DNA from: Glycine soja
Lineage: Eukaryota > Streptophyta > Magnoliopsida > Fabales > Fabaceae
DNA length: 64,000 nt
Direction of reading: 5' to 3'
Assembly: GCF_004193775.1 (NCBI RefSeq)
Contig: NC_041011.1
Coordinates: 42,167,167-42,231,166 of the forward strand
A program made the position numbers and the translations under genes. How positions within the stretch are numbered: position 1 is the first letter of the stretch; every line of letters begins with the position of its first letter. This document shows, piece by piece, positions 1 to 13,836 of this stretch. The notes under the pieces were generated by a model, which was not told the DNA's origin, made no database searches, and saw only the letters and a list, made by a program, of their open reading frames with translations.

Positions 1-2858
1 TTTACAATTGACTGACTGTTATCTCGCGCATCAGTCACCTTTAGACTAAGTGGGTAAACCTCAACATTGTACTGCTTAAGTTCAAGACCCTGAGAAATTA
101 ACTTCCTTGGTAAAGCTGGTCCACCTTTGTACCTAGACAATTGAGACAGAAATCTATTTACACACTACACAAATCAATCATTCTTAAGCTGTCTTCTGAC
201 GTGTTGAATTAATGTCATGCATTTTTTCCATGCCCAAATGCCAAGAGGTTTCCATAAATCATACTTATGTTAGCTTCAAATTTTTAATATTAAACCTAGA
301 CGTGTAAAAAAATACAAAAACAAGAGTATATTACCTGTGAGGATTCAGGGAGAAATTTTAAAATTAAATATGTTTTGGGATCTTCTTTTACTATGTTCCA
401 AACCCTGTTCATATAAACTATTAGGAAATTTCTTCCTGAAACATAATTTATGGTACTAAATCTGGGTCCTCAAATTATCCATTGCATAAAAGATGGTTTT
501 ATGCCTCTTTATTCAAAGAATACAATATCAAAATAATTTATGCATATATGGCTCTTCTTTTAGCAACAAATCACAAGATCATTAATTTTTTCCAAATTAA
601 AAAGCAACATATTTATATAATAAATTTACCATTCCAACAGCCTTTCCCACACTTTTTCAGGAACTAAAACATAGTCTGTACCCTCTTCCAACATTCGATG
701 AATATCTAAATTATTGCTGTCACAGTTATTTCCCTTTGAAATAATGTCAGAATTATCAATAGGCCCAGGTCTATCTGCAATCTTTGGGTGGGTTATCAAA
801 TGGTTATCAGAAGATTGTTTGTCGATTGAAAGCATACCAACACAAGGCCCAACATAACTCTGCCACCTTGAAAACCACCTGCAGGGGGTGGCAAAAAAAC
901 ATGATCAAAAATAGATACACAAATACATGTGAAAAGTAATACACTATAGGGTGCATTTAGATAAGCTTTTGACAAAAGCACTACTATCATATAGATTCTT
1001 TTTCATTACTTTTTTTTCGGAATCTACTCATTCTAGCTTATGAGAAAAGAACTAAGGACGTGTCTGGTTGAGATTTATTGGGGAGATATAATCACTTATT
1101 TTTCAAAAGTTCTCTAAAAAACTGGCAAAAAGAAGTTGAATCAAACATGCAATAAAACTGTTTTTTTATAGTTTTTAGCTTTTTTTCAAAATAAAACTAA
1201 TTATCTTTAAAAAAATTTTTTAGACATTCTTAATTAACAAAAACTCTTCAGAAAAAAAAATAAATGAGCTCATAAAACCACAGTTGAAAGTTTGTTGTTG
1301 AAATTTATGGCAGGATCAGGATGCAGTACAAAAATACACAGATATGAGATAATAATTTAATAGAACAAGTCATAAACATATTATGTATATGGAAAAACAT
1401 CATGTAATTCATGAAGGATGGTAGTAGTCAATCCCAGACAGCAGGATAACTATAAATGCTCAAATATTATAAAATTGGCAAAAATTAAATATATACCATC
1501 ATTAATAATCAAAATGCAGACACACAATCAACATCAAACTAAGGCATAATTAACAAGTCAATAACAAGGTAAGGCTGAAGCTGAGGAGCTGAGTTGGGCT
1601 GGTTGTGACTGAGACGATGCCATCACTCCACTAAGGGGTCGGAATTAATAATTAACGGCAAAAAAGAGACAATAATGAGGACGAAATTATGGAAGAAGTT
1701 GCAGCAAAACAAGGAGCAGACAAGTATGAACTATGAACAGAGTCTGGAAGAAAAAGCAGACTCATCCGAGGTTAAGGGGCTGCCAGAAAACATGTTGGGA
1801 CTGCTGAAAAAGCAAGAACTTAGCCAGAAAATGCATCACCTGCCCTATAGAGTAGCAACCTAACATTTCATTCTTTGAAGAATGAAGGATTCTGAATGAA
1901 CCCTGATTCATTGAGAGGGGGGAGGGGTATGGAATGTCAAATACCATCTTAAAAATCTGAGGACTTGCAAACAAAAAGGGGACAAAACAAGAATTGAATG
2001 ACTTGTTGACCATAGTGGCTGCAATTTGTCCACTATTGCCTATAATTCAGGCTGCTGCCTCTGCTCCACAAAATTGTAACACAATGCCCCTTTTGCCACA
2101 GCCAGCCATATGACACATCACTATATCATGCTGTTAACTATTCTACAAAGGATCCAAGAAACAACAATTTCCAGCATCTGTTACAATCTCTGCCCAATTT
2201 CCCGCCTTGATTATTAATGAGGATTTAGGGCTCAAAATAGCAGCCATCCTGCTATAACGTTTTTTCTAGGACTACCACTACGTGCCACTATTTAAGATAG
2301 ACTACTATGATACCAGCAATAATCAACAAATATTTGACAACTCATCTCAGCTCTCAGGTGTCGTATCGTTACCCTTACAAACCCCGTAGTAACTCCCTAA
2401 TAAGCTTTTCAAAAGAGCAAGCCTAGCAGATTATTTAAGGAGGGTGAATCCAAAAGAATAGATACATCAGAGCAAACATACAATCATATACATGTCTAAG
2501 CACAAGCACAACACACGATCCATTCACTCCATGATAGAGACACAAATTAATCGACTGCTTAAAAAGTCCAAAAGACCAAGGGGCACAGGCGCCAATCATC
2601 ATAAATTTTAACACCATAATTATATCCGAAACCATGACGCACAACATAGCATAGCATAGATTCGTTTAAATTAAAACAACAAAAATAAACGATATAAGAT
2701 TAAGACCTGTTAGAAATAACGTAATATAAGTTGCCTTCTTTCAAATTAAGCTCCGACTCCTTGATCAACTCCGACACGATCCGGTTTTCCTCCTCCGGCG
2801 GAAGCTGTATGCAACTGGCCACATTATCCATCGGAAAAACTGAATCGGCGATTGTCAT
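1..2858 (-). CDS. Ubiquitin-specific protease, UBP9/UBP10-like (5' part)
   Basis: Partial gene running off the left edge. Coding exons on the minus strand are 2707-2858, 630-878 and 132 down to the edge; all junctions are GT-AG and the phases agree (152 + 249 nt, the third exon completing a Trp codon). The start is the ATG at 2858-2856, giving MTIADSVF, which resembles the MTIPNSDF start I recall for Arabidopsis UBP9/10; the longer in-frame ORF upstream looks like 5' UTR. Recognisable family landmarks are PPEEENRIVSELIKESE, EGNLYYVISNRW, RPGPIDNSDI, EEGTDYVLVPEKVW and YKGGPALPRKLISQG. These make up the DUSP domain in front of the USP catalytic core, which lies outside the window. The enzyme class removes ubiquitin from proteins as a cysteine protease; here no catalytic residue can be checked. 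UBP9 and UBP10 cannot be told apart from this part, so no symbol is given. The third exon could end at a GTAAA donor 5 bases from the edge or continue. Confidence 0.9.
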
Positions 2859-2911
2859 GGTGGATTGTATTTGTATCGACGCGACGAGCAACAAAGATCT
2901 CGAATAAAACC

Positions 2912-3250
2912 CTAAATAGAGGAGATTAAGTCAGAGATAATGCTCAAACAAGCGTTAAAATGGAACAGCGGAATCAAATAGAAAGCCAAGTGAAGAAGAA
3001 AAGGAAGAAGGTGATTGAAGCATGGCAAGTACCTGAATTGAACAGATCGAAGTGGATGAACAGTGACGGAGAGACCAAACGAAAGGGATGTGTAAAGGGT
3101 AAAAAGGCAGGATACAGTATATTCAAAGAACCCTAGATTGCAGGAAGTGCGACAAGGACAGGGAAGGTAATGTGCAATGTAAACGAAATGAATTTTTATG
3201 ATCCCACTCACTTCCTTCACAAACCTTTACAGTCTTTTCAACGGCTGCTT
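2912..3250 (-). other. 5' UTR of the UBP gene with a probable leader intron
   Basis: Reading on the minus strand, a CAG/GTACTT donor at 3033/3032 and a TTTAG/G acceptor at 2912/2911 bound a 121-bp intron (2912-3032) between the putative leader exon (up to about 3250) and the exon that holds the ATG. Leader introns are common in plant housekeeping genes. The transcription start cannot be placed from sequence alone; CT-rich sequence around 3230-3280 is compatible with it. Confidence 0.5.
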
Positions 3251-6200
3251 CTCTCTCTTATTCCCCACCTTCAAGTTTAATTCTCACCCATGTAGAAATT
3301 TTGAACTGCCATGTACCATTTTTTAAAAGCTTTTACCAAGTCATTTTTAAAAAAGCTTTTACTAAGTTGATCTGAGAATTTGTGGTTTAGGTAAATTAGT
3401 TATGTTTTTAATTAATTGTTGATTTGATGTTGAACTCACTTTAGTTGATTTGAGAATCATCAACTAAAGTGAGTTGAAAAGTAATTAAACGAGTGTGTTT
3501 GACGGATAATTTTTTTGTTATGATAATATTATTATTAGAAAATTAATTATATTATTCTTGGATATTTATTAAAAAAAATATTTGTTTAACTATAAAATTA
3601 AGTGGAAATATTTTTCATACTGCTGACAATAATTAACATATGTGTTTGGATAAATTATTTTTCCTAAGAATATATATTATAATTACTAAAAATATTCATA
3701 TTATGTTAAAAATGTTATTTTTTCATAAAACAAACACTTTTATTACAAGATCAGCAAATGATAAATAAAATATACTCAAAATTATATATTTTTTACATTC
3801 TCACAACAAAAGTTATTTAATAGTTGGAAGTTGAAAAATTAATTTACTAAATAAGTGTTCCGTGAAACTAGGTGTTGAAAAATTTGAAAAATATAAAATG
3901 ACAAGAAATAATAAAACCATAATTTATATAAAAAAAAGTAACAAAAAAATAAATAAATATATACAAGATAAAAGTGAAAAAAATATAAAAAACTAGAAAT
4001 TAACATTTTAAAAAATATTACTTAAAGTAGCATTTCAAAAAAATGTTATAAACTATTAAAAAACTACTTAAAAACTTTGTTATAATTAGTTAAATGAGTT
4101 TTTCAACTAGTAAAAAAATAATAAGTTAATTAAAATATTTTTAAATATAATCTTACCTGCACCACGTCAAACATGCAAGGAACATTTGACCATGAATGCG
4201 TGGGCAAGATTCTTGAAATCAGTGTAAAAGTTCACACATAAGCGAAAAATTTAAAAATGAGATAATGTAAAGGAAGAGATCATTGGGAGGGGGTATAATG
4301 GTACGTAGGAAGAGAGTATATATATTTTTTACTCATAAATTCTATGGGAATACATATTCTCTACCTCTTCTGTATGGATTAAATATTGATTGAACATGGA
4401 ATTATTGTTTACTCTGATAAAAAAATATATCAAAAATTAATTATTTTACTACTATATAACAAACGCAAAATTACTTTTTTTCTACTATATTCTGGGAATT
4501 AAAAAATCTGCCCATGAAACAAATGTTCCTTCTAGAGTGATGTGATGAAAAAGAAAAAAAATAAGTAAATAAATGTATTTTTATTTTTTTGCATAAATAA
4601 AAATTGTTTAGATTGATGTCAAGAAAAATAATATAAAATGGTTTATTCACTCAAGATTTTAAGAAATGCAACAAAATTAAATAATATTTAATTAAGATTT
4701 TTTATCACTTATAAAAAGTTTTTTAGTATTAAAAAATTAAATGAAGTAAAAAATAAAAAATGTCTAAATAGAAATTGAATTCATAAAACTTTACTTATAT
4801 ACAAAACAGTAAATCATTAAGACATTTATTTTATTTAGTTAAATATATTAACATTATTTTTTCTATATCATTAGTCAAGAGTTATTAATTTTTTTTCCAA
4901 ATTATCAAAATCTATAAATTAAAAAATATTTAATGTATAAATATTTTTAATTTTATGTTATATCATATATATATATATATATATATATTGAATAATTTAC
5001 ATATTTTTATTTTTATTTTATCCATTTATAATTAAATTTTATAAATTAATATGTAAATTATTTGCACATTTTTTTGTTAATTAATTTTAATATAGTGATT
5101 ATTTTTACTATGATTATTTATTTGAAATTATTTATAGACAAGACAATAAAACACTTGTCTTGTTTAATTTAAATATATTTAACATTATTTTTATGTATTA
5201 TTATTCAAGAATTATTTTTTTTCAAACTATCAAAATTTATAAATTAAATAACATTTAATATGTAAATTTTTAATTTTAAGTAAATAATTAGAATAAAAAT
5301 AATAAGTTTACAAAAAAAAATTGTAAATAATTTACATATTAATTTATGAAATTTAATTATAATTTGGTAAAATAAAAATAAAATATTAAAAAAATATATA
5401 AAATGATATAAAATAAAATTAAAAATATTTATATATTAAATATTTTTTAATTTATAAATTTTTAAAAAATAATAACTTTTAACTAATGATAAAAAATAAT
5501 GTTAATATAATTAATTAAACAAAGTAAGTGTGTTAGTGGTTTATAACCTTGTTTACGAATAATAAAGGATTATAAGTTCAGTTTTTTATTAAGACATTTT
5601 TTATATTTTTCACTTCATTTAATCTTTTTTCACATAAACATCATGTCAATAACCAACTAATGGAATGAACAAAATCATTTATTTTGAATAATAGAAGTAT
5701 CAAAATTGTAATTTAGCCTAAAAAATATACGAATTTTGATAAATTATTTTATAATAAATTCCACGTTGCTTTTTAGTATGATATACTATACTCATCAAAC
5801 AATTTTATCCAAACTATTAAGATGTCAAACTTTTATTTTTCTCATCACACTTCATTAATTATTTCTTCATTGCAAGCATGTAAATTTTATAATAAACCAA
5901 TAGACTCATTTTCAAGTGTGACTCAATTTGCACTAAGCATGAGTCAATCAAAGCATATATGCGAATTGAGGCTTTGTGATGTTACATTAAGGGACCATGC
6001 CAAAACGCTCAATAAAAGATCTCTAGAGATTGAATTTTAACCCTCTCATGGTGATGCTAAGTGCAACCTCACTGATGATAAGCACAAGACCTCATATTAA
6101 ACATGTTCCTAATTGATTTATTCATGATATGTACCACAATATTCATAGAGTAAATTATGTTTTCAGTCCTCTAACTTTTTTATTTTTATGATTTTGGTCC

Positions 6201-6607
6201 TTTAACTTTTTAAAGATTATTTTTTTTTCCAAACTTTTTCTAATTCAATGTTTCAATCATTTCTGTCCAAATTCATTGTTAACAACCCTGTGACACTATT
6301 TATAGTATATTTTATTTTCTTGTATTTTTTTGCGGTTAAAAAATCGTCAAAAATTATCACACCTAGTCAGAATATCAAAATGCAAGAGTAATTAATCAAG
6401 ATAGTCAAATTCTAATAGGAAATACTACCTAGACTTTGGTTAGATACATTGAGTTACTCCAACATTCTCACACTTAGCTCAACATTTCTAATGCCATAAG
6501 CAAGCTAACACTTCCACCCCCGTATGCACCAATACGTGACTTATCTGTCCTCATCCCAACAATCATAGTTAATCACCATTACTAAGTGTATCTAACATGT
6601 GTGTGTT

Positions 6608-6638
<31 letters not shown>

Positions 6639-7183
6639 CATTTTAATTTCACTTAAGGCTCAATAATATTTTACTAAGATCTTAATATCTTAGTAATATC
6701 CAATCATCCCATTTACCATCAACAAAAAAGATGGACACAATATTCAAGAAACAAACACACAAGATATATCTCAAGATATACCCCACACAATTTGCAATAC
6801 CTAATGTGCCACATGCACATTGCACAAAGTGAATATCAAATCCTTCACTCCATCATCTAAAAGTGTCACATAATTCACAACCAATACAACACATTATTTT
6901 CCTACTTATCATATTTTATATGATGTTATAAACAACTTATTTGAACTTATGTTATAAACGTTGATGAGAAGATTTACCTTCGAATCTTGTTAGAACCAAA
7001 CATGAAGCGTTTGTATAATTGAGTATATTATTATGTTAATTTATTATTGTTGTTGTAGTATTGGTATATTATGTCATTCGAGCAATTGTTAATGTTGTTT
7101 GTGACATATATTATGTCATTTGAAACATTAATTTTTCTCATGATAGTGTTGGATTTGGAGAGTTGGACTTGTTATAATTTAGA

Positions 7184-7424
7184 GGCGTAAATATGTTTTT
7201 AGTCCCTGAATTTTGAAAGCTATTTTTTTAGTTATTCAAATATATATTTTTCAGTCATTTAAATTTGCAAAATGTTTTTTAGTCTTTTGTGACCAATTTG
7301 TAGTAGTTTGAATGCACAATTTATGACAATTTTCTTACATCAAAATCGACTAAAAAAACATTTTCAAAATTCAAAATACTAAAAGACACAAGTAATTTGA
7401 GAGATTAAAAACATATTTAAATCT
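7184..7424. mobile_element. Small inverted-repeat element (MITE-like)
   Basis: The left end reads TAAATATGTTTTTAGTC (7188-7204) and the right end, read on the other strand, reads TTAAATATGTTTTTAATC (about 7402-7419). The inner arms also pair: GAATTTTGAAA near 7207-7217 matches TTTCAAAATTC near 7363. This gives a foldback of roughly 240 bp with no coding capacity. The 'ATGTTTTTAGTC' end type recurs near 39100. No target duplication could be fixed with confidence, so the family is not assigned. Confidence 0.55.
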
Positions 7425-9048
7425 GTTTTAGACATGCATTTGAGTTTTGATAACATGACTAATTTATGGTTGTGTGTTGAGTTGAAGTGGTCTAAACTTA
7501 AATGTATACTTAATTTTGATTGTGCATGATTAATGTTTAATCATCTTTTGCATATTTAATTGTTTTAATTTTGAATTTTAATTAATCGACTTGATTATTC
7601 AACCCAAACAATCTTAATTAAAGTCAGTTTAGGTTCCTTAGCCAAAAAAATAACATACACAACTCAATTATGTGTTGATTAGGTGAATCTTAAACTATAC
7701 TAACTAAATTCAATTCATGTCTTACATCCCTAATAACTAAATATGATTTATGTTTAGTTAACGATTACATATTTAAATACTTTAATTTTGAATTTTAATT
7801 AATTGATTTGATTATCCAATTCAAATCATGTTGATTAAAGTCAAGTCAGATTGCTTAACCAAAAATAAAATGTACCCAACCCAATTATATGCTCATATTA
7901 AACTATACTAACTAAAACCGATTCATGTCACTTATACCCTAATAATTAAATATGATTACATGATTTAACTATATATTTAATAAACAACTTACATAAAAAT
8001 AAAATAATGTGTTTAATATAAAAGCGTAAATCAATAGTACACTTAAATAACATTTTTCTATTATTAGTATCAATAATTAATATTCAGCAAAAAAATATTA
8101 ATCATTAATAATATTATGTAAGTTATTTACTTTTATTAATATTTTTTTTTACTTATTTTACAATTGATACTATTTTTATGTCAAAAATATTTAGTGTATG
8201 ATAATATTATATGATAAATTTATAAATATTTCATTTACATCATCATTTTTAACCTTAAAACACAAGACAAATTGAAAGAAAAAAAATCGTTATTGGAAGT
8301 AAAAAGACAAAATATTTATAGACAAATCTTTATCAAGAAAAATAATTTCTTAGTGAAATATACTAGAATGAACAACAATAAAATTGAGGAATAAAATGTT
8401 TTGAAGCCTAGTATGATCATCAAAATTAACCTAAACAAACATCTAGCTAATTTTTATATAAAAATTGTTAAACATAAATAACATAACAATATATCCTAAT
8501 ATGATCATCAAAATCAATATCTAATTGTGTTATTTTTCTTCAAGTCTTTGGCAACACAAAATTTACTTCATTGCTCATTGAGTGTGGTCCCTCCACCGTC
8601 CCATTAACATCAATTGTCTATTTATTTATTATTAATAAAATGTAACATTTGAAAATAAATGTATATTTAAACATCAAATTTAAAATGAAACATTATTTGT
8701 TCATATTTCAGATATATAATATTAATTTCAAATTTTATTTAACTCCACTAATGTATGTTAATATGTTTTGATATTTTTTTATTTATTTTTTTCCCATCAA
8801 TTAATGCCTATTATATTTATTTATTTTTCTCATTCAATTACTCATCAAATGTTGCAAAATATATTTTCACAAATACCCCTATCCATAATTATCAGGGGAG
8901 TTCAACTGGTCCGAGACACATGTTGAAATAGACATGCACATAACAAGTTCATACTTTGCTTCAAAACATTTGAAAATAAAAAATATATTTAAATATTAAT
9001 TTCAATTTTTATTTAACTCAATTAATGTATATTAATGCACATACTTTA

Positions 9049-9079
<31 letters not shown>

Positions 9080-11869
9080 TATTCTCATCAATTAATACAT
9101 ATTAATGCACATGTATTGTTTTTATTTTTTCATTCAATTCTCATTAAATGCTATAAAATATATTTCCACAAATATTTTTGTTCATAGTTATCCGGACTCG
9201 AGTCTCATTGATTTCAGATGCATGCTGTAACGAGTGTGCATATGATTTGATGTGACCCATTCATACTCGAAGTGACTCGACTTCGAACCGATAACCCGAT
9301 TGACTTGACAACTCATACAATTTTGAACTTATATATTAGATTATGTTACAATGTACAATAATGACAATTTAAATAAATAAATGATAACAATATATTTTAA
9401 ATTCTAACTTAAGGTTATGTATACTAAATTTAAAAAAATATATGTTGCGTGTTAAATTTTTTTAAAAATTAACAATTATATTTCTAAATATGTTAAATTT
9501 TGTTAAAGTTTAAATATTAAAATGCAAGTATAAAAGTTTAGATTATAAAATTATATTCACCGATTCGAGGTTGATAATATATATATAAACCGCTCTCCAT
9601 TTTTTCTCAGCTCATATGTTACTTTTGGTTAATATGGGTTGTTCGACTAGTTTCATTTATTTTTCCATTTTTTTACTTTTTGTTTTTTACTTCTCTTTAT
9701 CTCATGGTTTACTTTTTTTTGTTTGGCCGTGCAGAACACATGTGTATTCATCTAGTTATAGTATTAAATAGATGAGAACACCACAACAATATATCAACAT
9801 TTTTTTGACATTAACGAGCAAGACTTTTATATAGAAATTATATATCCTTTACAAGTGTAGTTTATCAAAATTATCAACATATAAGGTATTTCCAAGAAAA
9901 AAAATTACATTAAATTATAATTTGAAATAAAAAATCATTTTCATTTTTTATATATTTAAATTTTTTTCATATTCAGGTCAACTTAATTATAAGTTGACTA
10001 TTTTGTATTTTAACACAATCTATTATGAATTATGAGTGTTGACCAATTTTTCATTAATATTTTATTTTCCTAAAATACCATTTACTTGATTTTAATATTT
10101 TATAATGCAAATATTAAATAACGAACAAATGCATTTTATATTATAAAATTTCAAAATTTGCATAAAAATCCTTACCATTATTTTTTTCCTATAAATTATA
10201 CTGCCTCAATATTATTTTGAAATTTCTCAACACATTAATGAAAAGGATTTACTATTAGAATTCACATGCCATCATTAATGAAGAACTTGATGGCATAAAT
10301 AGAAAGACTTTTGAAAAAAAATATAAAAAACAATGTTTTCTTTAATTATTAAATAAAAGTATTTTGTTTTATTCTAAGATAATCTAGTCAAAATTTCCTA
10401 TTTCATATTAATATTATATCTTCCTAATCATTAAAAAACCTTAATATCGTATAAAGTAAATATTAAATATTAAAAGAAAGACAAATACATTTAGTATCAT
10501 AAATGGAAAAAAATTACATCAAAATCCTCATCATGGAAAATTAGACAAAACACTCCTAAAAAATGAATTGTATAAAGTTTTTATAGGCCATTTTTTTTTC
10601 CAAATTGGCCTAACTATAATGGAACTTGTTTTTTGGTAGAAAATTATGCTCGGAAATGTTATCCTTTCATGCTTGTGGATAACTTTCTCATAATTCAGTC
10701 ATCCATCCTTCATTCTTATATATAAAACTCAACTATTTAATTATTTTATAAAGAATAATTAATTTAGTTGATATCAATAAATTTATCTTAAATTTATAAT
10801 TTTTTAAAAAAATATTATTGTCATTAATATTTCTATTTCTTTTAATTATTTGTGAATACATTTTTTTTCTTTTAATGATAAATATTTCTAGCATAAAAAT
10901 AATTAATATAATAAATATTATAAATTAAGTCTTATAAAAAAACATCAATTCAAACTTAAATCTTATTAATAGAAATATAGAAAATACAAGAAGACTCCAA
11001 TTTGATGGTCTGACTTGATCCATTCTCATTTAACTTTTAGATTATCAGATCATTCTTGTTCTAAAGATCAGTTGAGGTTTAAAAAATTGGTCTGAACAAA
11101 ATTTAAGAACAAGTTAAGTTCATACATAATCCGACCAAACCCGTCATTTGCTCCCCCTAATATAAAGAAAATATAAAAGCAAAATCATTTGTCGGATCAT
11201 TTTAAATTTATCATCATCATTTTTTGTTACTATTATCACGCCTTTTAATATATGCAGGTCAAGTCTAATACAAAATCTCAAGTAAATAATAATTTGGGCA
11301 TACGTATTTGTTTTTTAAAATTTAGATAAGTATATTAACTTGGTCTCTGTTTTTCCCCTCAAGTATTAATTTGGTTTATTACAAAACAAGAAGCATGCAA
11401 CTAATTAAATTTCCAGTTAGACATCACACATTTAGTTTAAGTTATTAAAATTCAACTCACTTTTCATATTAAATCATTAGTTAAATTATAATTTTGATCC
11501 TTTATCTATATTAAGATTTAAATTTGATTTCTTGTGTTTAAAAAACTTTACTTGAATCCCTTGAAGTTTCTCCATTACACTTAACTGAACTTTCTGTTAA
11601 TTTTTTTAACGCTAATTTGATCAATTTAGCGACATGGGACAAATTGTACGAGATATGTCATGTCTACCAAAATTAGCATCTGTCAAAATCTGGGGAAATG
11701 ACCAATTCAACCTAACAGAGATATTAAAGTAAAACATTTTAAATTTAACATATTAAACAGAAGACTAAAATATAAATAAGTACCCAAATTCTGATTTAGC
11801 TTAAATTATTCAATGAATTGCGTTATCAATTTTGGTTCCTTTTAACGTCTTCAATAAAAAAATGAAAAG

Positions 11870-11872
<3 letters not shown>

Positions 11873-11932
<60 letters not shown>
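11873..11932. repeat. (TA)n microsatellite
   Basis: An uninterrupted run of about 30 TA units. It creates the spurious Tyr-Ile repeat ORF on the minus strand. Confidence 0.95.
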
Positions 11933-11937
<5 letters not shown>

Positions 11938-13348
11938 AGTTCTCGTAACGTTTATCTTTCGTTCGGTGAAAAAAACGTATATCTTTCATATTCATATTTT
12001 CATATGTAACTGCAACATATTATCAAAATAAGTTTAAAAAAATAATTTTAAAAATTTGTAAACAAATTTTTGAGACAAGTTAAAAATGGCCGATAAAAAG
12101 TTATAATTTTTTTATAAATACAAAAAAACTACGTAAATTTTCTTCTAAAAGCCATCCTGAAAATGAATATTTCAGTCTTTTGCCAAAAGTTGCTAAGATT
12201 TTCTTAAAAATATTTTGACTCATAAATTTTTCATCTTTGTATTAAAAGATAAAAAATATAACCTAATTTGTTTTTTAATTCAATTATGAATTTCGTAAAA
12301 ATTAATTCTATTGGTGTAGAATTTTAAAATTTGACTACTCTAAAGTAAATTAATAATCAACTTTAGAAGGTAAAGTAAATAATTCCAGTCATTAATAAAA
12401 AGATTAATTGTTGATATTACATGCACATGCATAAAAAATATATATTAATGCATCAAAATATTATTTGTCGATTTTCTTATCAACAACTAAAAATACTCAT
12501 TTTATTATTGCTAATTTTAGAGGAGTCAAAAATTGAAGACTTTATTTTTAATTGTTCACCGATAGCAAAATTGCAGAATACTATGAATTTGATAAGAAAA
12601 CCAATGAATGATAATCCAACACATTCACAATTTAATAAACACGTGCATGTAATATAATTAATTAATTTCCACATTAAAAACCAAAGTTACTTACTTGAGG
12701 AGTGTTAGCAAGTTATTTTTTCAATACACATTCTTTAAAATCTATTGAAAATTATAAAATTAAGAGAGATTCATAAGAATAAGAAGTGAGATTTTTTGTA
12801 ATTTTTTTTAAAGTTAATAATAAAAAATATTTAAAATAATGTGTTATTAACATTTTTTCCATATATTTTTTTATGGATGATGTAATTTTATTAAGACCAA
12901 TTACCAATAAGATTAAAGTGAATTGTTTATTTTAGAAGAATTGATTTTTCCTTTTATTATATGTACTTATTCCACATATGCTAGGTGTTTTGAACTTTAG
13001 AGTTATCTAATTTTCATATCAAATGGAATCTTTTGACAAATTATTTCCAAACATGAAGTTATTTTTTAAAACAACTAAAATAATACATTATTTAATAATT
13101 TTAAACACAACCGTTAAAGTTACATATTTTATTCATTTATTATATAATAAAATAATTTTTTACGTGTATGCGTGTTATCTTCACATAGATTCATTTATTG
13201 AATGAAAATGTATTGGGTGAATAAATATTTGTTCTATTTAACTATTTCTCGTGTATTGTTCAACCAGTTCATCGATCTTTTTAGACCTCAAACTCAGATC
13301 CCTTGCACACAATTCTCGTCACTAAACTCGAAAATCTCTCGTTTCGAC

Positions 13349-13563
13349 GCTTGCTACACACAAGTGACGAAATACCTTTTGTTTCGCTTGTTCATAGTTT
13401 CCATCAAATCTCACACAACATCACACATCGAGAGAAGTAGAACCCTTGTTTCTATTTTAGGTCAAAACATCACCGATCCCTTTCTTCCAACTTGCTACAC
13501 GCAAGCAACAAAAAATACCTTCGTTTTCGTCCTTCTTAACCTATGTCAAATTTCACACAACAT
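13349..13563. repeat. Imperfect direct repeat upstream of the PHD gene
   Basis: Two copies of a segment of about 75 bp that starts TTGCTACACRCAAGYRAC and ends near TCACACAACATC lie at about 13349-13420 and 13490-13563. They fall in an ORF of 126 codons (13202-13582) that resembles nothing I know. This could be part of an old LTR or of the promoter-proximal region of the PHD gene; the sequence does not decide. Confidence 0.5.
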
Positions 13564-13759
13564 CTTATATAGTGTGAAATAGAAATATCTCCTATCGATT
13601 TTAAAATAAAATCTCTTCAAACTTTTTATCATCCATCCTAGTCCTTATAAGAAAAAATGATAGACAAAACCACAATCAAGAATTTCTTTTAGCCTATAGC
13701 TTGTGCAAACATGCAAGAATCATACTAGTTTCATATTTTTTTTTTACATCCACAATTTT

Positions 13760-13784
13760 TAATATATATATATATATATATATA
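13760..13784. repeat. (TA)n tract in the 5' region of the PHD gene
   Basis: A run of about 12 TA units ends some 52 bases before the start codon of the PHD gene. It lies in the leader or core promoter. No better TATA box is visible close by, so the tract may overlap the promoter or may be transcribed. Confidence 0.8.
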
Positions 13785-13836
13785 TTTATTTATTTTTACT
13801 GTGGGCGGGTGGTGGGGGTGGTTTTCCTTTTCAATC

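Larger units (their letters stand above)
3251..13200. other. Gene-poor AT-rich intergenic region
   Basis: About 10 kb with no ORF that resembles a protein I know. It is extremely AT-rich, with (TA)n tracts near 4967, 6607, 9050 and 11873, and short pieces that look like decayed repeats (for example near 6146-6260, where the text resembles the ends of the small inverted-repeat element at 7184). Only that element is supported well enough for its own entry. The ORFs at 5822, 11810 and 12421 are short, low-complexity or A+T-driven and are not called. Confidence 0.7.

Noticed and set aside
11810..11995. 61-codon ORF with Tyr-Ile repeats (similar ORFs at 26594 and 54223)
   Set aside because: It is the translation of a (TA)n microsatellite.
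13801..13836. N-terminal extension of the PHD protein
   Set aside because: It begins with GTG and lies in the leader; the first ATG is at 13837.
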